64,000 nucleotides of DNA from contig NC_092569.1 in NCBI RefSeq assembly GCF_037975245.1, forward strand, positions 19,091,501-19,155,500. The letters run 5' to 3'. Numbering within the stretch: the stretch's first letter is position 1; the number at the start of each line of letters is the position of its first letter. Positions 1 to 11,249 of the stretch are shown here, piece by piece. Both the position numbers and the translations under genes were made by a program. The notes beneath the pieces were generated by a model. The model saw only the letters and a list, made by a program, of their open reading frames with translations, did no database searches and was not told where the DNA came from. Origin of the DNA: Apostichopus japonicus (taxonomy: Eukaryota; Echinodermata; Holothuroidea; Aspidochirotida; Stichopodidae).

Positions 1-944
1 TTAATGATTTACAACTGGAAAAAAGGCAATGTACCAGATCCATTGTACTATCGTCGTGTTTCCATCATATCCCTTTTGTAAAGGCAGGATCGTATAGTTA
101 CTATATCCATACAGTGGAAAATTTAAAGTTCAGTGAGATCGGGATATGGGATCAGCTGGGTATATAACGACTCAATTTACAGCTGTGTTGTCAAGGAATT
201 CCAGGGTATTACCACCTGGTGGTAATATACAAAGAATTTAAAGTGCTTTCTGTTGCAGTGGTGTTGCCAGACATATGAATTTTGGTTGGTGATATGTCTA
301 TTTGTGAATTCCCTCTTGGGGGAGGGGTTCCCCAGGCCACCCATTGGCACACCACTGATCTGTTCTCAGCTCACCTAATCCTTTTTCAAAAAAATTAAAG
401 AACATTTTAGATGGCCCAATTCAAGCAGAAATTTGACAGATTAATATTGAACTGAAAATATGTCACTGTTATGTAAAGCATCTTTTTAATTTGAACGTTT
501 GTTGGAAAGATAACATGTTGTGTTGAACATCCCTCAGAATATTGTAGTTTTGATTTCTGTTTTTTTTTTTAATATGATAACGAAAATTCTATAAGAATAT
601 ATTAGTGAGTTAGTGGAAATAAAATTACTGTTTGGTGGATATTGACAATTATATTTCTTGATGGAATACCATTTTTAATGTACTTTGTGTGTGACTGTCA
701 CAACGATTTTCTGGTCTTTATAGCTTAACATGATTGGATGTGAAGGCGAAGTCACTCAATGAAGTAGCACCTTTCAGTAAATTCCCCTGCATTAACAGAT
801 CATTGAATGTTGTCTTTGATGGCCTTAAATGCGTCTATATTGAAGAATTCCAGCACCAAGCTAACACGGAGGATCAATAGAAAAGCTTGTTCAATCCAGG
901 ACTTGCAGTTTATAAGATTGACAGTATAGCTGTGATGTGTAATA
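1..944. other. Intergenic, no gene recognised
   Basis: No open frame with recognisable protein similarity is seen. A short perfect hairpin with 9-bp arms (ATTACCACC / GGTGGTAAT around one T) lies near 205-225. The rest is AT-rich with a poly-T run near 560-570. Confidence 0.5.
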
Positions 945-1230
945 ATTCAGTCTAAAGGACCGACTGTTCAGTCTGATATCAGTCTAATAGACTGAGCATA
1001 TTCAATCTAATTAAGACTGGTGCTGCAATAAATCAGTCTAAACTGCTGACTGTTCAGTCTAAAGTGGTTTGATTTTCAGTCTATTAGACTGCAGAGTACT
1101 CAGTCTAATTAAGACTGACCTTCAGTCTTTACATTTCAGACTGAAATTCAGTCTAAGTAGTCTGATCCCTTATCCCATCCATCATTAGACTGAAATTTCA
1201 GTCGATTAGACTGAAATTTCAGTCTCTCAT
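945..1230. repeat. Cluster of CAGTCT / AGACTG inverted motifs
   Basis: The hexamer CAGTCT and its reverse complement AGACTG recur many times within about 285 bp, often fused into short palindromes such as CAGTCTATTAGACTG and CAGTCTAATTAAGACTG. Spacing is irregular, so it is not a simple tandem array. The cluster ends right where homology to the LINE-containing tandem unit begins, near 1239. It could be the decayed end of a transposable element or a locally expanded palindrome; no function is assigned. Confidence 0.7.
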
Positions 1231-1238
1231 TTTAAGAG

Positions 1239-2270
1239 AGTGAGTATTGTAACACGAGTAACAAAACTGGTTTACTGTTCCTCGTGGACTTCGAAAAAGC
1301 ATTTGACAGTGTGGGATGGGAGTTTATTTTCACCTTCCTTAGATTCTTTGGTTTTAGGGAAAAGTTTTATTAACTGGGTTAAAACTCTGTATTCTAACAA
1401 TCCCGGCAGAATCATTAACAATGGGTACTCATGCCTTGATTTTAAAATATCCCGTGGGTACGCCAAGGTTGTCCAATAAGCCCTTATATATTTCTAATTT
1501 GTGCTGAGGTAATCACACTGTGTGTAAATGAAAATAATGCTATCATTGGTCTATCTCTATTTGACAACAACATTAAAATTTTACAATATGCGGACGATAC
1601 GACCATGTTTTTAGACGATATTTATAGTTCTTTAAAAGAAACTATTAGTACTTTAAGTACTTTTGAGAAGTCGTCGGGTCTAAAAGTCAATATGGAAAAA
1701 TCTTCCCTTTTCCCACTATGTCAGCCAATACTCATAGCTAGTACAGTAACTACTGTTTATGTTCCACAACCCTGCATCAGTAACTACTGCGCTGTGTTCG
1801 TAACACGGTAACATTATTACAGGTGGCACAGTAATTACTGCAAGTTCTTTCCTACTGCAAATTAAAAACATTTAAATTTAATTTGTAAAATTTAAAATTT
1901 AAAACTTTTTTTTTCTTAAATACTGCAAATTTTCACCTGTCCGACTCGTAGTTCAACGTGTAACAGCTTTCCAGTAATTACTGTGCTAACTGTAACACAT
2001 GTTACCGTGTTACAAACACAGCGCAGTAGTTACTGATGCACGGTTGTGGAACACGAACAGTAATTACTGTACTATAGCTATGAGTATCGGGTGACTAAGT
2101 AGACAGATACAGAGGGAGCCATGGTTCCGTAACATTTTGGGGTTGAACTGTCTAACGGTACATGTTTCTCAATTTACAACAGAGAGAGTCAGAGAAAACA
2201 GGAATACACAAGATAATAAACTATTTAACTAAATCGTAAACAAAAAGGGTAAACTATAAACACAACAACT
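1239..2270 (+). pseudogene. LINE (L1/Tx1-like) reverse transcriptase remnant, unit A
   Basis: Broken coding sequence of a non-LTR retrotransposon reverse transcriptase. Readable blocks are a TGLLFLVDFEKAFDSV segment near 1266-1315, then FINWVKTLY, the YADDTTMFLDD catalytic block near 1586-1625, and a FEKSSGLKVNMEKS segment near 1660-1705. These match the order of RT motifs in L1/Tx1-type elements. The frame is broken by stops and shifts, and a MITE interrupts it at 1722-2093. A longer copy of the same element lies at 7926-8930, so the two belong to a tandem duplication. Clade assignment is from motif wording only. Confidence 0.75.
1722..2093. mobile_element. MITE with ~90-bp terminal inverted repeats inserted in the LINE remnant
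   Basis: The ends are inverted copies: CAGCCAATACTCATAGCTA at the left and, read from the right end inwards, CACCCGATACTCATAGCTA. Similarity continues for about 90 bp through the CGTAACACGGTAAC block. No transposase frame is present. Flanks carry ACTATGT (1715-1721) and ACTAAGT (2094-2100), a 7-bp near-duplication. The uninterrupted LINE paralog near 8829-8838 reads CACTAAGTAG, which is the empty site. Another copy starts at 63829. The superfamily is uncertain; a CAG start is hAT-like, but 7 bp is unusual. Confidence 0.85.
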
Positions 2271-2531
2271 AACAGAAGTTAACGCAAATGATCAATAAAC
2301 CAAAGGAAAAAGAAACAAAAGAAAGAGGCAGACAGAAACAATGACTCTTTTCGACCCTACAATCCTCCTCCTCCCCGTCACAACTTCGAAATCTGTTACT
2401 GCTTAACATTATATACATTGAATTTAGTGGTACCATTTTGATATGAACTAGCAACCTGAAGCACAGTCTTACAACCTTTAACGTAATTTCTTCTCTTTCT
2501 GTTTTTGGCAATTGCCGTGAGATAGGCAATT

Positions 2532-2824
2532 GATAATAATAATAAATAATAAAACGTAATACCTATATCGCACCTCCCAGAAATCTCGAAGCGCTGTACA
2601 ATAAAAAATAAGTAAAAAGGAACAGAAACAGTTAAACCAGGCTAAGAAGTATAACGACAGTTTAAAAACAGCTAAAAAGGTACTTCTTCAAATCTGGGTT
2701 AAAACGATTAAGATAAGGTGTTCTGCGGATGTTTGTTTGCAAATTGTTCCAGACTTCGGGAGCGGCAGAGCTGAAACACCTGTCTCCATAGAATTTAGTG
2801 TTCCACATGCGAGGACGACAGAAA
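2532..2824 (-). mobile_element. Short non-LTR/SINE-type insertion with conserved 3' tail
   Basis: Present in tandem unit A and absent from the equivalent place in unit B (near 9260-9270). On the minus strand it ends with an AGCGCTTCGAG-like block, a degraded GCGATATAGGT, and an (ATT)n tail. This resembles the tail widespread in CR1/L2-like elements and their SINEs in marine animals. It lies just downstream of the stop codon of the methyltransferase-like gene at 2855-5011 and so may be part of its 3' UTR. Confidence 0.6.
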
Positions 2825-2854
2825 GGTACTAACTGCCATGGCCGATTTGGTTTA

Positions 2855-5011
2855 CTACATTGAGATTTTTTGTAGTAATATTACTTCATTTGTGCCGGCA
2901 GTTGTACATGGCCTAAAGTTCATCATGTTCATCAATCTACGAGCATTTGGAGAGAAAATCTCAGTGGGCATCCGAACATTATGAAGAACTCTGTCAAATA
3001 TGACTTCAAAATTGAAACACCGTACAGTTTCCATTAGGATTTCTCTCTGAGGTCCTGTCTGGTTATCAATATATAGTAGGAATGCACCTGCTGTCATGTG
3101 TTTGAGGATGCTGAAGACAGAATGCCATTTATCAATGGTCCCTCGAAGACGGCCATCTGGACAGTAACTCCCTGTTATATGAAAATAAGACTTGTAATGA
3201 CGTGCACAATGTAATTTGATCCAATTGAAAATTCGTCTAATCATATTCAATGGATAATCCATTGTCTGAATTGTTGGTCATATTTTAGAAATGCATCTGA
3301 CAACAGCGGATTTAACGATTTAATCAAGGCAAATTGTTGGTAAACGATTAACATATACCTCTAGTATATTTAAGAACCTAAATCACATCGAAAATAATAT
3401 TTCCACACACACAAAGGGGAGAAAAACGTTTTTGAAATACTAGTTTGTTGAAATTCTACATGAAGAGTCATTAACAGGTTAGCAAACATTCCAAATTGAC
3501 CATATTTCATGGATGAATCACACAGAAAATGATAGTATGACGGTAAGTGGCGGTAAATCAATGAAAGCAATATTGGGAGGGGAGGGGGGGGGGGTAGGGG
3601 TTGCAGAATGAGGATAATGTAAGCTGCCTTGCAGTAGCAAAATTAATTTAATTCGGCATCCTTTACCAGGGAAACACTTTATACTGTGAAAGAGATGACG
3701 TCAACAGCAAAAGGTGGAAGATAAAACAAAATAAGCAAAACACGACATTTCATCATTATGATTATTACTACTATATTGTGAACATTGAAAAAACATTTTA
3801 CTCTGAACATTTCGGATAGCAAGATTGTAATTTAATCGTTTATTTACATGTTGATCTTTTTTAGACTACAGGGACATTTTTCAGGCCAGTGTCAGTAATG
3901 GAATTGCTGTTTATGTATATACGGGTATAGAGCAGCATATTAAATTTCTTTCAAATCATGTTAATATAATTACCCACAGAGCATCACCCACAACACTAAC
4001 ACACTTTGAACAGCATAAGCTTTCATATTTAAGCCTGTTAGCCAATACAGAAATATTTGTTATAAGTTTCTCATTGTGTTTACAATTTACTTCATCAACT
4101 GTGTTTGTGAGGTGCTAAGCTCAATATGATGTAAGTGACACAATTACCTTAACGGTATTCCCCAGCTTAATACAACATGTTAATTGTCAATAACTCCGAC
4201 GAGTAACGCCTCAGGTTTAGACACATGGATGGACAGGAGTCATGTAGTTGATCACTTTTTAACTGCCACAATATGTTAATCCGTGGCGCATACATTACTT
4301 AACCTAAAGAGAAGCATTATACTTACATCGGTATGATTTCGGTACAGTTCTCAACCAAGCTGCGACAGGCGACAGTGATTTGATCATGGTAACAATTTTT
4401 GCGCCCGAAACGATATTCTGATTGGTCAAAGATAGTTCATTCACTGTGTAATCGAATTGACGATAGCTGACCCGCGGTATAGCACAGCGGTAATTGTTTG
4501 GAAGAAGAGGCTGCAAAGTTTCCCATGACCAGTTCCATCCAATGCACTTGTCAAGGACGTTGACTTGGCCGGTTAGTGGGGTTATACATCCATATTTTCG
4601 TCTGAACACACACAAACCAAGAATATCACTACCCGGTCCACCACCAATCATACAAACTGCTGGAGGTAGACCACTTGGGTTAACATACATTAGTCGCTCT
4701 TGAACCGTGACATCAAGAGCATAGTAAACTATATGAACATGGCGCATCATGAACAAGTACATATAAGCCCATTGAGTAAACATGTCCGCAAAATCAATCC
4801 TTAATTGCGTGAAACGGAGATGATGCCTGTAGATTTGGCTGATATCTTTCATGCGTGACAGACATATTTGCTGCAACTCTCGGTCATTATATTGATGTTC
4901 CCATTGACTGTAAATTGCAACGACAGCGTCGAAAATATTGCGAAGATCCTCGTTATCGTTGCTTTGAATTCTGAGCGATCGAAATAGGCCTTCTAATTTG
5001 TTATCCGCCAT
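2855..5011 (-). CDS. Methyltransferase-like protein A (uncharacterised family), 2 exons
   Basis: Exon 1 is 5011-4327 and ends at a GTAAGT donor. Exon 2 is 3171-2855, after an ATATAACAG acceptor. The junction is phase 1 and keeps one frame, giving 333 aa. The N-terminal half is helical-looking, with a YLFMMRHVHIVYYAL block at about residues 84-98. GGGPGSD at 123-129 looks like the SAM-binding loop (motif I) of class I methyltransferases; VLDK near 152-155 could supply the acidic motif II residue; VTMIKSLSPV (207-216) and LLYIDN (260-265) would be later strands. Three sister genes in the window share intron position and phase. No signal peptide or membrane segment is apparent, so a cytosolic protein is inferred. 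Substrate unknown. The intron (3172-4326) is longer than in gene B because of about 770 extra bases at 3537-4303. Confidence 0.75.
3537..4303. other. Sequence in the intron of gene A absent from gene B
   Basis: Unit B goes directly from the base matching 3536 to that matching 4304 (near 9966), so about 770 bp was inserted in A or lost from B. It begins near a G-rich tract (about 3574-3600). No coding frame, clear terminal repeats or target duplication were found, so an element identity cannot be given. Confidence 0.5.
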
Positions 5012-5436
5012 GCTGTTGTGAATATTATGTTAGACTGTTAGACTTCACACATACAGTCAGTTGCTGATATTGTTGCTTTCGTTCAAGGAAACGGTTCAAA
5101 GAACAATGTGCATTTGACGTTGCTGTGTTATTATTGTCAAATTATTATGAAATAGGGGATTTCTATATATTAGGTAACGTGATATGTTTAATACCTAAAT
5201 ATAATGTAACTGTGGTAAAGATAATCGATTTAGATACTCCCCTTCCTGTAAACTATTATTTAAAGAGTAGTAAGGTGGGTTCCAATCGTATTTTGAGCAT
5301 TTCAAGTAAAAGTTTGTGGCTATAACCTACATAACCTGTGCAGGAGAGTCTACGATTTTCTTCAATTGAACGCCCGTTTAAGAGATCACCTAAGCGGTAG
5401 CTAAAAAACCAGTCTGCTTCATATATATCACCCTTA
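5012..5436. other. Upstream flank of methyltransferase-like gene A
   Basis: This stretch is similar to 10668-11245, upstream of gene B, so it duplicated with the gene and could contain its promoter. No clear TATA box was identified. The distal part, from about 5250 towards 5436, continues on the minus strand into the BEL/Pao-like remnant interrupted by the hAT-like element. Confidence 0.4.
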
Positions 5437-6316
5437 TAGGAAACCAGGGACGTAGCTAAGGCCTGATGATTGAGGGGGGGGGGGGGGCTGTAGTGGCTTA
5501 AATTCCGACTGGATGGTTTTTGGAGCCAGAAAATTCCGACTGCTGCCTTGTACCCCCCCCCCTCCCCTCCCTGCACTACTCGTGAACGATACGTTCAGCG
5601 TCAGACAGACACTTTTGTTCCGAACTTTTTTCGATATATGTGTACCACTGGCACTCACTTCACAAACTTATTAATCACTCTGGTTAAGCAAGTTAGCAAC
5701 TGAGTATAGTCATACACGTAAGAGGCGGGGCTGGGGGGGGGGGGGGCTGCAGCCCACCAACCAAATTTTGTTGTGAAAATTCGGGCAATATGATGAGAAT
5801 TTTTCGGGCACCTACTAAAAGATAAATAATTTGCAATGTGTTTTTCAATGGTTAAACTGATATTATAATTGTAACGACTTCCACAATAATTCTAACCAAT
5901 ATAGAAGGGTAATAAGACGGCAAATGATTGTATGTTATTGGCATGAGATGTAAAAACCGATGCATGCCTATATGATACGCACATTAACATGTTGAACGCG
6001 CGAACAATTTTGGATATAGTTTTTGGGCAACTCGTTATTACAGCCCTCCCAAATCAGTTGGGCTCCTATGCCTATGAATATAGTTATCTGCTTAAAGGCT
6101 ACATAGGCTACTGCTTACATAAGCTTTGTTAATGTAACAAAGGGGAGAACTTTTTTTTCTTTCAAAAAATTATATTCGACGACATAGTGAATTACCCAAA
6201 AATACAGTGCTTTTCCCAGCGCGCTTAATATCATTTTCTTGAGGGGGGGGGGGGGGGTCTCTTTATCACTCATCATGAAAAAAACTCAATTGTACACTTC
6301 ATTCTAACTTAGCATT

Positions 6317-6524
6317 TGGAATGAAGTGAATAATTAAACATTTTGCAGAAAAATGTTGAGTTGACGAGATACGATAAGTTTTCAATTAAACATTTTGCAG
6401 AAAATTTTCAATTGCTCAGTTGGAATGAAGTGAACAATTGAACATTTTGCCAAAAAATGTCCAATGGACGTGATAATATAAGTTGTCAATTAAACATTTT
6501 GCAGAACATTTTTCAGTTGCTCAG
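6317..6524. repeat. Two 104-bp tandem units inside the hAT-like element
   Basis: The unit starts TGGAATGAAGTGAA and repeats at 6421. Each contains two AACATTTTGC sub-motifs and ends TTGCTCAGT. Such subterminal repeats are common in non-autonomous hAT elements; whether they bind transposase is unknown. Confidence 0.75.
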
Positions 6525-6981
6525 TTATAGCAACTGAGCAATCCAACATTTTTCTTATTTTGTATAAGATTTTATCTTGTTATCTAAACAATTTACTGAA
6601 AAATGTCACGTTATGGGGCAAAGGTTTTCTTATGTTGATGGCACAATTAAGCTTCCGTAGATTAGCATTGAGTGGTTTAATTGTTTACCATAGAGACAAT
6701 GTATATCCTGAACTAACTTGAAGCTAACGAACAGGGTCAACCCACCCAATAGGAAAATTATTACATAAATTATCTGAATTGAAGCTGGCGAACGTTGTAC
6801 AATAGATCTATTAGGCATTTTTTTAGAGTAATCAAAATCATACGAAGTTTTGTATGGTGGAGTATAAGGATCGCGAGATAAAATTTCTTAATGTGACAAG
6901 GAAAACGTGGTAAATATGACTGATTAAAGATCAATTTTGACCGAAAGTTTTAGGTCACTCACAAATTACAAGAATATATGT

Positions 6982-7051
6982 AAATTTGAGTGCGACTGTC
7001 GGAAAGATTAGAGTGTGACAGTCGGAATTTCCGACTGTCGCACTCAAATTT
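6982..7051. repeat. Perfect 24-bp inverted repeat near the hAT-like right end
   Basis: The arm at 6982-7005 (AAATTTGAGTGCGACTGTCG plus GAAA) is the exact reverse complement of 7028-7051, with a 22-bp spacer holding a further partial copy. It can form a stable hairpin. Confidence 0.8.
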
Positions 7052-7140
7052 TCCAACTATCGTCAGTTTTAGCAAGATTAGGGGGTGAGACACCCCCAAC
7101 ACCCCCCCCCCCCCCCTCTAGCGACGTCCATGTAGGAAAC

Positions 7141-7870
7141 CCAAATCTACTATTGGGTCCCCACTAAACGTAACCATTTCTAATTCGGCATACGGCGTTA
7201 GCGATAGCCAGATGTAACTCTGGGTGCTCGTTAAGTTTATAATAATGACTGTACTTGAAACCCTCTGGTGTGCTACCCCATGTCCTCTGTTGGGCATCAG
7301 GAATGACTTGAACTGTATTATTAACTTCATTACAGCTTACGTTACCTCCTTTAACAGTTCTGACTAATTAATTCTCTGGGGTCCTGTCCACACTGATGGA
7401 CTCTCCCTCCCAGATTGTAACTTGTTCTACCGCGTTGGAGATATCGTTTTCTATCTGCATTTCTTCCAGATTCTGATCCATCTCGACTTGCTACCTTTTC
7501 AGCTTGTGTATTTCTAGCAGCTACGTCTTCTCTCCCCCCCCCCCCCACCCCCACTAGACGATTAAGCTTTCACCTTTGCTTCCCTCAGTTCCAATGAAGA
7601 TGATGCCCTACTTCGACTAGACTTGCCTTCGGAAATAATGTCACCATGTTTCGACGCACACGATGCCTTCTCTGCCAATCCATCAATACTGCGACTCTCG
7701 CACAAAACTCATTGTAGTTGGCTTCTTGGGCCTCAAACTTACGGCAAGCATCCTCAGCTGCGGCTCCTGGTATTAATCTGCAATACTCATTGAATTTGTC
7801 CTCATAAGAACTAATAAGGGTATTTGGCGTTTCAAATATTTTAATAACAATTTCTTAATAGCATGCATCT
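7141..7870 (-). pseudogene. BEL/Pao-like gag remnant, unit A
   Basis: Minus-strand sequence with frameshifts and stops, paralogous to 11250-11990. Recognisable are a charged SSSLELREAKVK stretch near 7580, a long charged region, and an ELEMVTFSGDP segment near 7160-7190. An F-S-G-D-P motif after a coiled charged region is typical of the gag part of BEL/Pao LTR retrotransposons. Its downstream continuation was split off by the hAT-like insertion and lies at about 5250-5436. No LTRs or pol domains are seen. Family call is moderate. Confidence 0.45.
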
Positions 7871-7925
7871 GTCTATATTTTATATTTTATTTTTTCCAAT
7901 ATACTTAATTATAATAAGCTGAGTA

Positions 7926-8930
7926 TGGATGAAGCAGATTGCTGTGATGTGCCTCTGACGTCTGCCGAGTGTGTTGACGCTCTGAATTCACTGTCCATTG
8001 GTAAATCCTCTGGTCCTCTGGTAGCGATGGACTATCAGTCGATTTTTACCAGAACTTTTGGCTACTTATCGGGGATTGTGTGGTAAATGCTTTAAATTAC
8101 GCTAATACTAATTTTCACTTGTCTGCCGAGCAGGGACGTGCAATTATTGCCTTAATTCCAAAGCATGGCAAGGATAAGGACTTTATTAAGAACTATCGCC
8201 CAATTTCACACCTTAACACTGACTACAAGATCTGCGCCAAAGTTTTATCAACAAGAACTAAACTTATTCTCTCCAAAATGATTAGCAACAGTCAGACGGG
8301 TTTCCGTAAATACCGCTTTATTGGGGAAAACGTCCGCTTCGTTCTAGATTTGATTGAGTATCGTAACACGAGTAACAAATAGGTTTACTGTTCCTCGTGG
8401 ACTTTGAAAAAGCATTTGACAGTGTGATATGGGAGTTTATTTTCACCTTTCTTAGATTCTTTGGTGTTGGGGAAAGTTTTATTAACTGGGTAAAAACATT
8501 TTATATTCTAACAATTCCTCCAGAATCATTAACAATGGATACTCATGCCTTGATTTTAAAATATCCCGTGGGTACGCCAAGGTTGTCCCTTAAGCCCTTA
8601 TATATTTATAATTTGTGCTGAGGTTCTCACAATGTGTGTTAATGATAATAATGCTATTATTGGTATATCTTTATTTGACAACAACATTAAAATTTTACAA
8701 TATGTGGACGATACGACCATGTTTTTAGACGGTATTTATAGTTTTTTAAAAGAAACTATTAGTACATTTAGTACTTTTGAGAAGTCGTCTGGTCTAAAAG
8801 TCAATATGGAAAAATCTTCACCTTTCCCACTAAGTAGACAGACACAGAGGGAGCCATGGTTTCGTAACATTTTTGGGTTGAACTTATCTAACGGTAAATG
8901 TTTCTCAATTTACAATAGAGAGTGAGAGAA
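7926..8930 (+). pseudogene. LINE (L1/Tx1-like) reverse transcriptase remnant, unit B
   Basis: This copy is longer at its 5' side than that at 1239. It starts with a CDVPLTSAECVDALNSLSIG segment (7950 onward), like the region just before the RT core. It continues with IALIPKHGKDKDFIKNYRPI and TGFRKYRFIGEN (8140-8330), DFEKAFDSVIWEFIF (8400-8445), and YVDDTTMFLDG (8700-8730). The usual catalytic A-D-D is V-D-D here. A stop near 8380 and several frameshifts make it non-functional. It lacks the MITE present in the unit A copy. Confidence 0.8.
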
Positions 8931-9304
8931 AACAGGAATACACAAGATAATAAACTATTTAACTAAATCGTAAACAAATAGAGTAAACTATAAACACAAA
9001 AACTAACAGAAGTTAACGCAAATGATCAATAAAACAAAGGAAAAACAAACAAAAGAAAGAGGCAGAAACAATGACTCTTTTCGACCCTACCATCCTCCTC
9101 CTCCCCGTCACAACTTTGAAATATGTTACTGCTTACGCTTACATACATTGATTTTAGTGGTACCATTTTGATATGAACTAGCGACTGAAACACAGTCTTA
9201 CATCCTACAACGTAATTTCTTCTCTTTCTGTTTTAGGCAATTACCCTGAGATAGGCAATCAACTATAATCAGTTGGTACTAACTGTAATGACCGATATGG
9301 TTTA
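8931..9304. other. Shared sequence between LINE remnant and gene B stop
   Basis: It aligns with 2160-2531 plus 2825-2854 of unit A and holds no gene. It is probably LINE-derived sequence followed by the 3' flank of the methyltransferase-like gene. It lacks the non-LTR tail that unit A gained. Confidence 0.5.
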
Positions 9305-10667
9305 CTATTTTGAGAGTTTTTTTAGTATTATCACTTCATTTGTGCCGGCAGTTGTACATGGCCTAAAGTTCATCATCTTCATCAATCTACGAGCATCCGG
9401 AGAGAAAATCTCAGTGGGCATCCGAACATTATGAAGAACTCTGTCAAATATTACTGCAAAATTGAAACATCGTACAGTTTCCATTAGAATTTCTCTTTGA
9501 GGTCCTGTTTGGTTATCAATATATAGTAGGAATGCACCTGCTTTCATGTGTTTGAGGATGCTGAAGACAGAATGCCATTTGTCAATGGTCGCTCGAAGAC
9601 GGCCATCTGGACAGTAACTCCCTGTTATATGGGAAAAGCCAAATAATGACGTGCACAATGTAATTTGATCCAATTTACCATTCCCTTCATAATATATTAA
9701 ACGGATATTCCATTGTCTGAATTGTTGTTCATATTTTCGAAATGCATCAGACAACAGCGGATTAAATGATGTAACCAAATTATTTGTAAACGTATATATA
9801 TTTCTTTATTTTATTTAAGAACCTTAATCACATCGGAAAATAATATTACCAGACACAGGAAAGAAAAACATTTTGAAAAACAATTGCTGAAATTCAACAT
9901 GCAGAGTACATTGACAGTTTAGCAATGTATCATATTTTAGGGATGAAGCACAGGGAAAATGATAGTAGAGAAGCATTATACTTACTTCGGTATGATTTCA
10001 GTACAGTTCTCAACCAAGCTGCGACAGGAGACAGTGATTTGATCATGGTAACAATATATGCGCCGGAAACGATATTCTGATTGGTAAAAGAAAGTTCATT
10101 TACTGTGTAATCGAATTGACGATAGCTGACCCGCGGTATAGCAGAAAGGTAATAGTATGGAAGAAAATGCTGCAAAGTTTTCCATGACCAGTTCCATCCA
10201 ATGCACTTGTCCAGGACGTCGACTTGGTCGGCTAGTAGGGTTGTACATCCATATTTTCGGAGGAACACACATAAACCTAGAATATCACTACCCGGTCCAC
10301 CACCAATCATACAAACTGCGCGTGGTTGACCATTTGGGTTAACTTTCATTAGTCGCTCTTGAACCGTGACATCAAGAGCATAGTGAACTATATGAACATG
10401 GCGCATCATGAACAAGTACATATAAGCCCATTGAGTAAACCGGTCCGCAAAATCAATCCTCAATTGCTCTGAACGGAGATGCCTGTAGATTTTGCTCATA
10501 TTTTTCATGCGTGACAGACATTTTTGCTGCAACTCTCCATCATTATAATAATGTTCCCCTTGACTGTAAATTGCAACGACAGCGTCGAAAATATTGCGAA
10601 GATCCTCGTTATCGTTGCTGCGAATACTGAGCGATCGAAATTGGCCTTCTAAGTTGTTACCCGCCAT
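9305..10667 (-). CDS. Methyltransferase-like protein B (uncharacterised family), 2 exons
   Basis: Exon 1 is 10667-9986 (GTAAGT donor) and exon 2 is 9621-9305 (CATATAACAG acceptor). The phase-1 junction preserves the frame and gives 332 aa. It is the tandem paralog of gene A, with the same start context (MAGNNLEG versus MADNKLEG), the same GGGPGSD loop near residues 122-128, the same LDKCIGWNWSW segment and the same LLYIDNQTGP near the C-terminus. The intron is only 364 bp. No internal stop is present, so it could be functional. Neighbours are a LINE remnant downstream and a BEL-like remnant upstream, both part of the duplication. Enzyme activity is inferred from the glycine loop alone; the substrate is unknown. 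Confidence 0.75.
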
Positions 10668-11249
10668 TCTGTTGGAAATATTATGTTAGACTTCACATAC
10701 AGTCAGTTGTTGATATTGTTACTTTCATTCAAGGGAACGGTTAAGAAACAATTTATACATATGACATTACTGTGTAATTATTAACAGAGGTATAATGCGT
10801 GTTGAAATAGGGGATTTCTATCAATAAGGTAACGGGATATGTTTAATACCTAAATGTAATGTAACTGTGGTAACGATAATCGATTTTGATATACACCTTC
10901 AGATTTCGATACTGACTATGCAGTCTGTACATTATTTATTTGGGGGAAACAAAACCAAGTTTTTGGAAACGTTTATTCCATAATGAACATTTGTATTGGC
11001 TGCGATATTACCGAATATCGGTGATAGTGTGCTTTTTGACGGTAAAACGGCTTCCTGTTAACTATTATTTAAAGAGTAGTAAGGTGGATTCCAAGCGAAT
11101 ATTGAGCATTTCAATTTATAAAAGTTAGTGGCTATAACTTACATAACCTGTGCAGGAGAGTCTACGACTTTCTTCAATACCACGTCCGTTAAGAGATCAC
11201 GTCAGCCGTAGCTAAAATGCCAGTCTGCTTCATATACATCGCACTTGAT
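10668..11249. other. Upstream flank of methyltransferase-like gene B
   Basis: Homologous to 5012-5444 of unit A; no gene of its own is recognised. It contains the empty site of the hAT-like insertion at its distal edge. Confidence 0.4.

Larger units (their letters stand above)
5445..7132. mobile_element. Non-autonomous hAT-like element, 1,688 bp
   Basis: The left end is CAGGGACGTAGCTA. The right end, read inwards, is CATGGACGTCGCTA, matching 12 of 14. Both ends run into long G (or C) tracts. An exact 8-bp target duplication, TAGGAAAC, flanks it at 5437-5444 and 7133-7140. The duplicated unit B near 11246-11254 has the empty site (TGGAAACCC). No transposase frame is visible. Inside are two 104-bp tandem units (6317-6420 and 6421-6524) and a perfect 24-bp inverted repeat (6982-7005 / 7028-7051). 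A CAGRG-type end plus an 8-bp duplication is the hAT signature. Confidence 0.88.
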
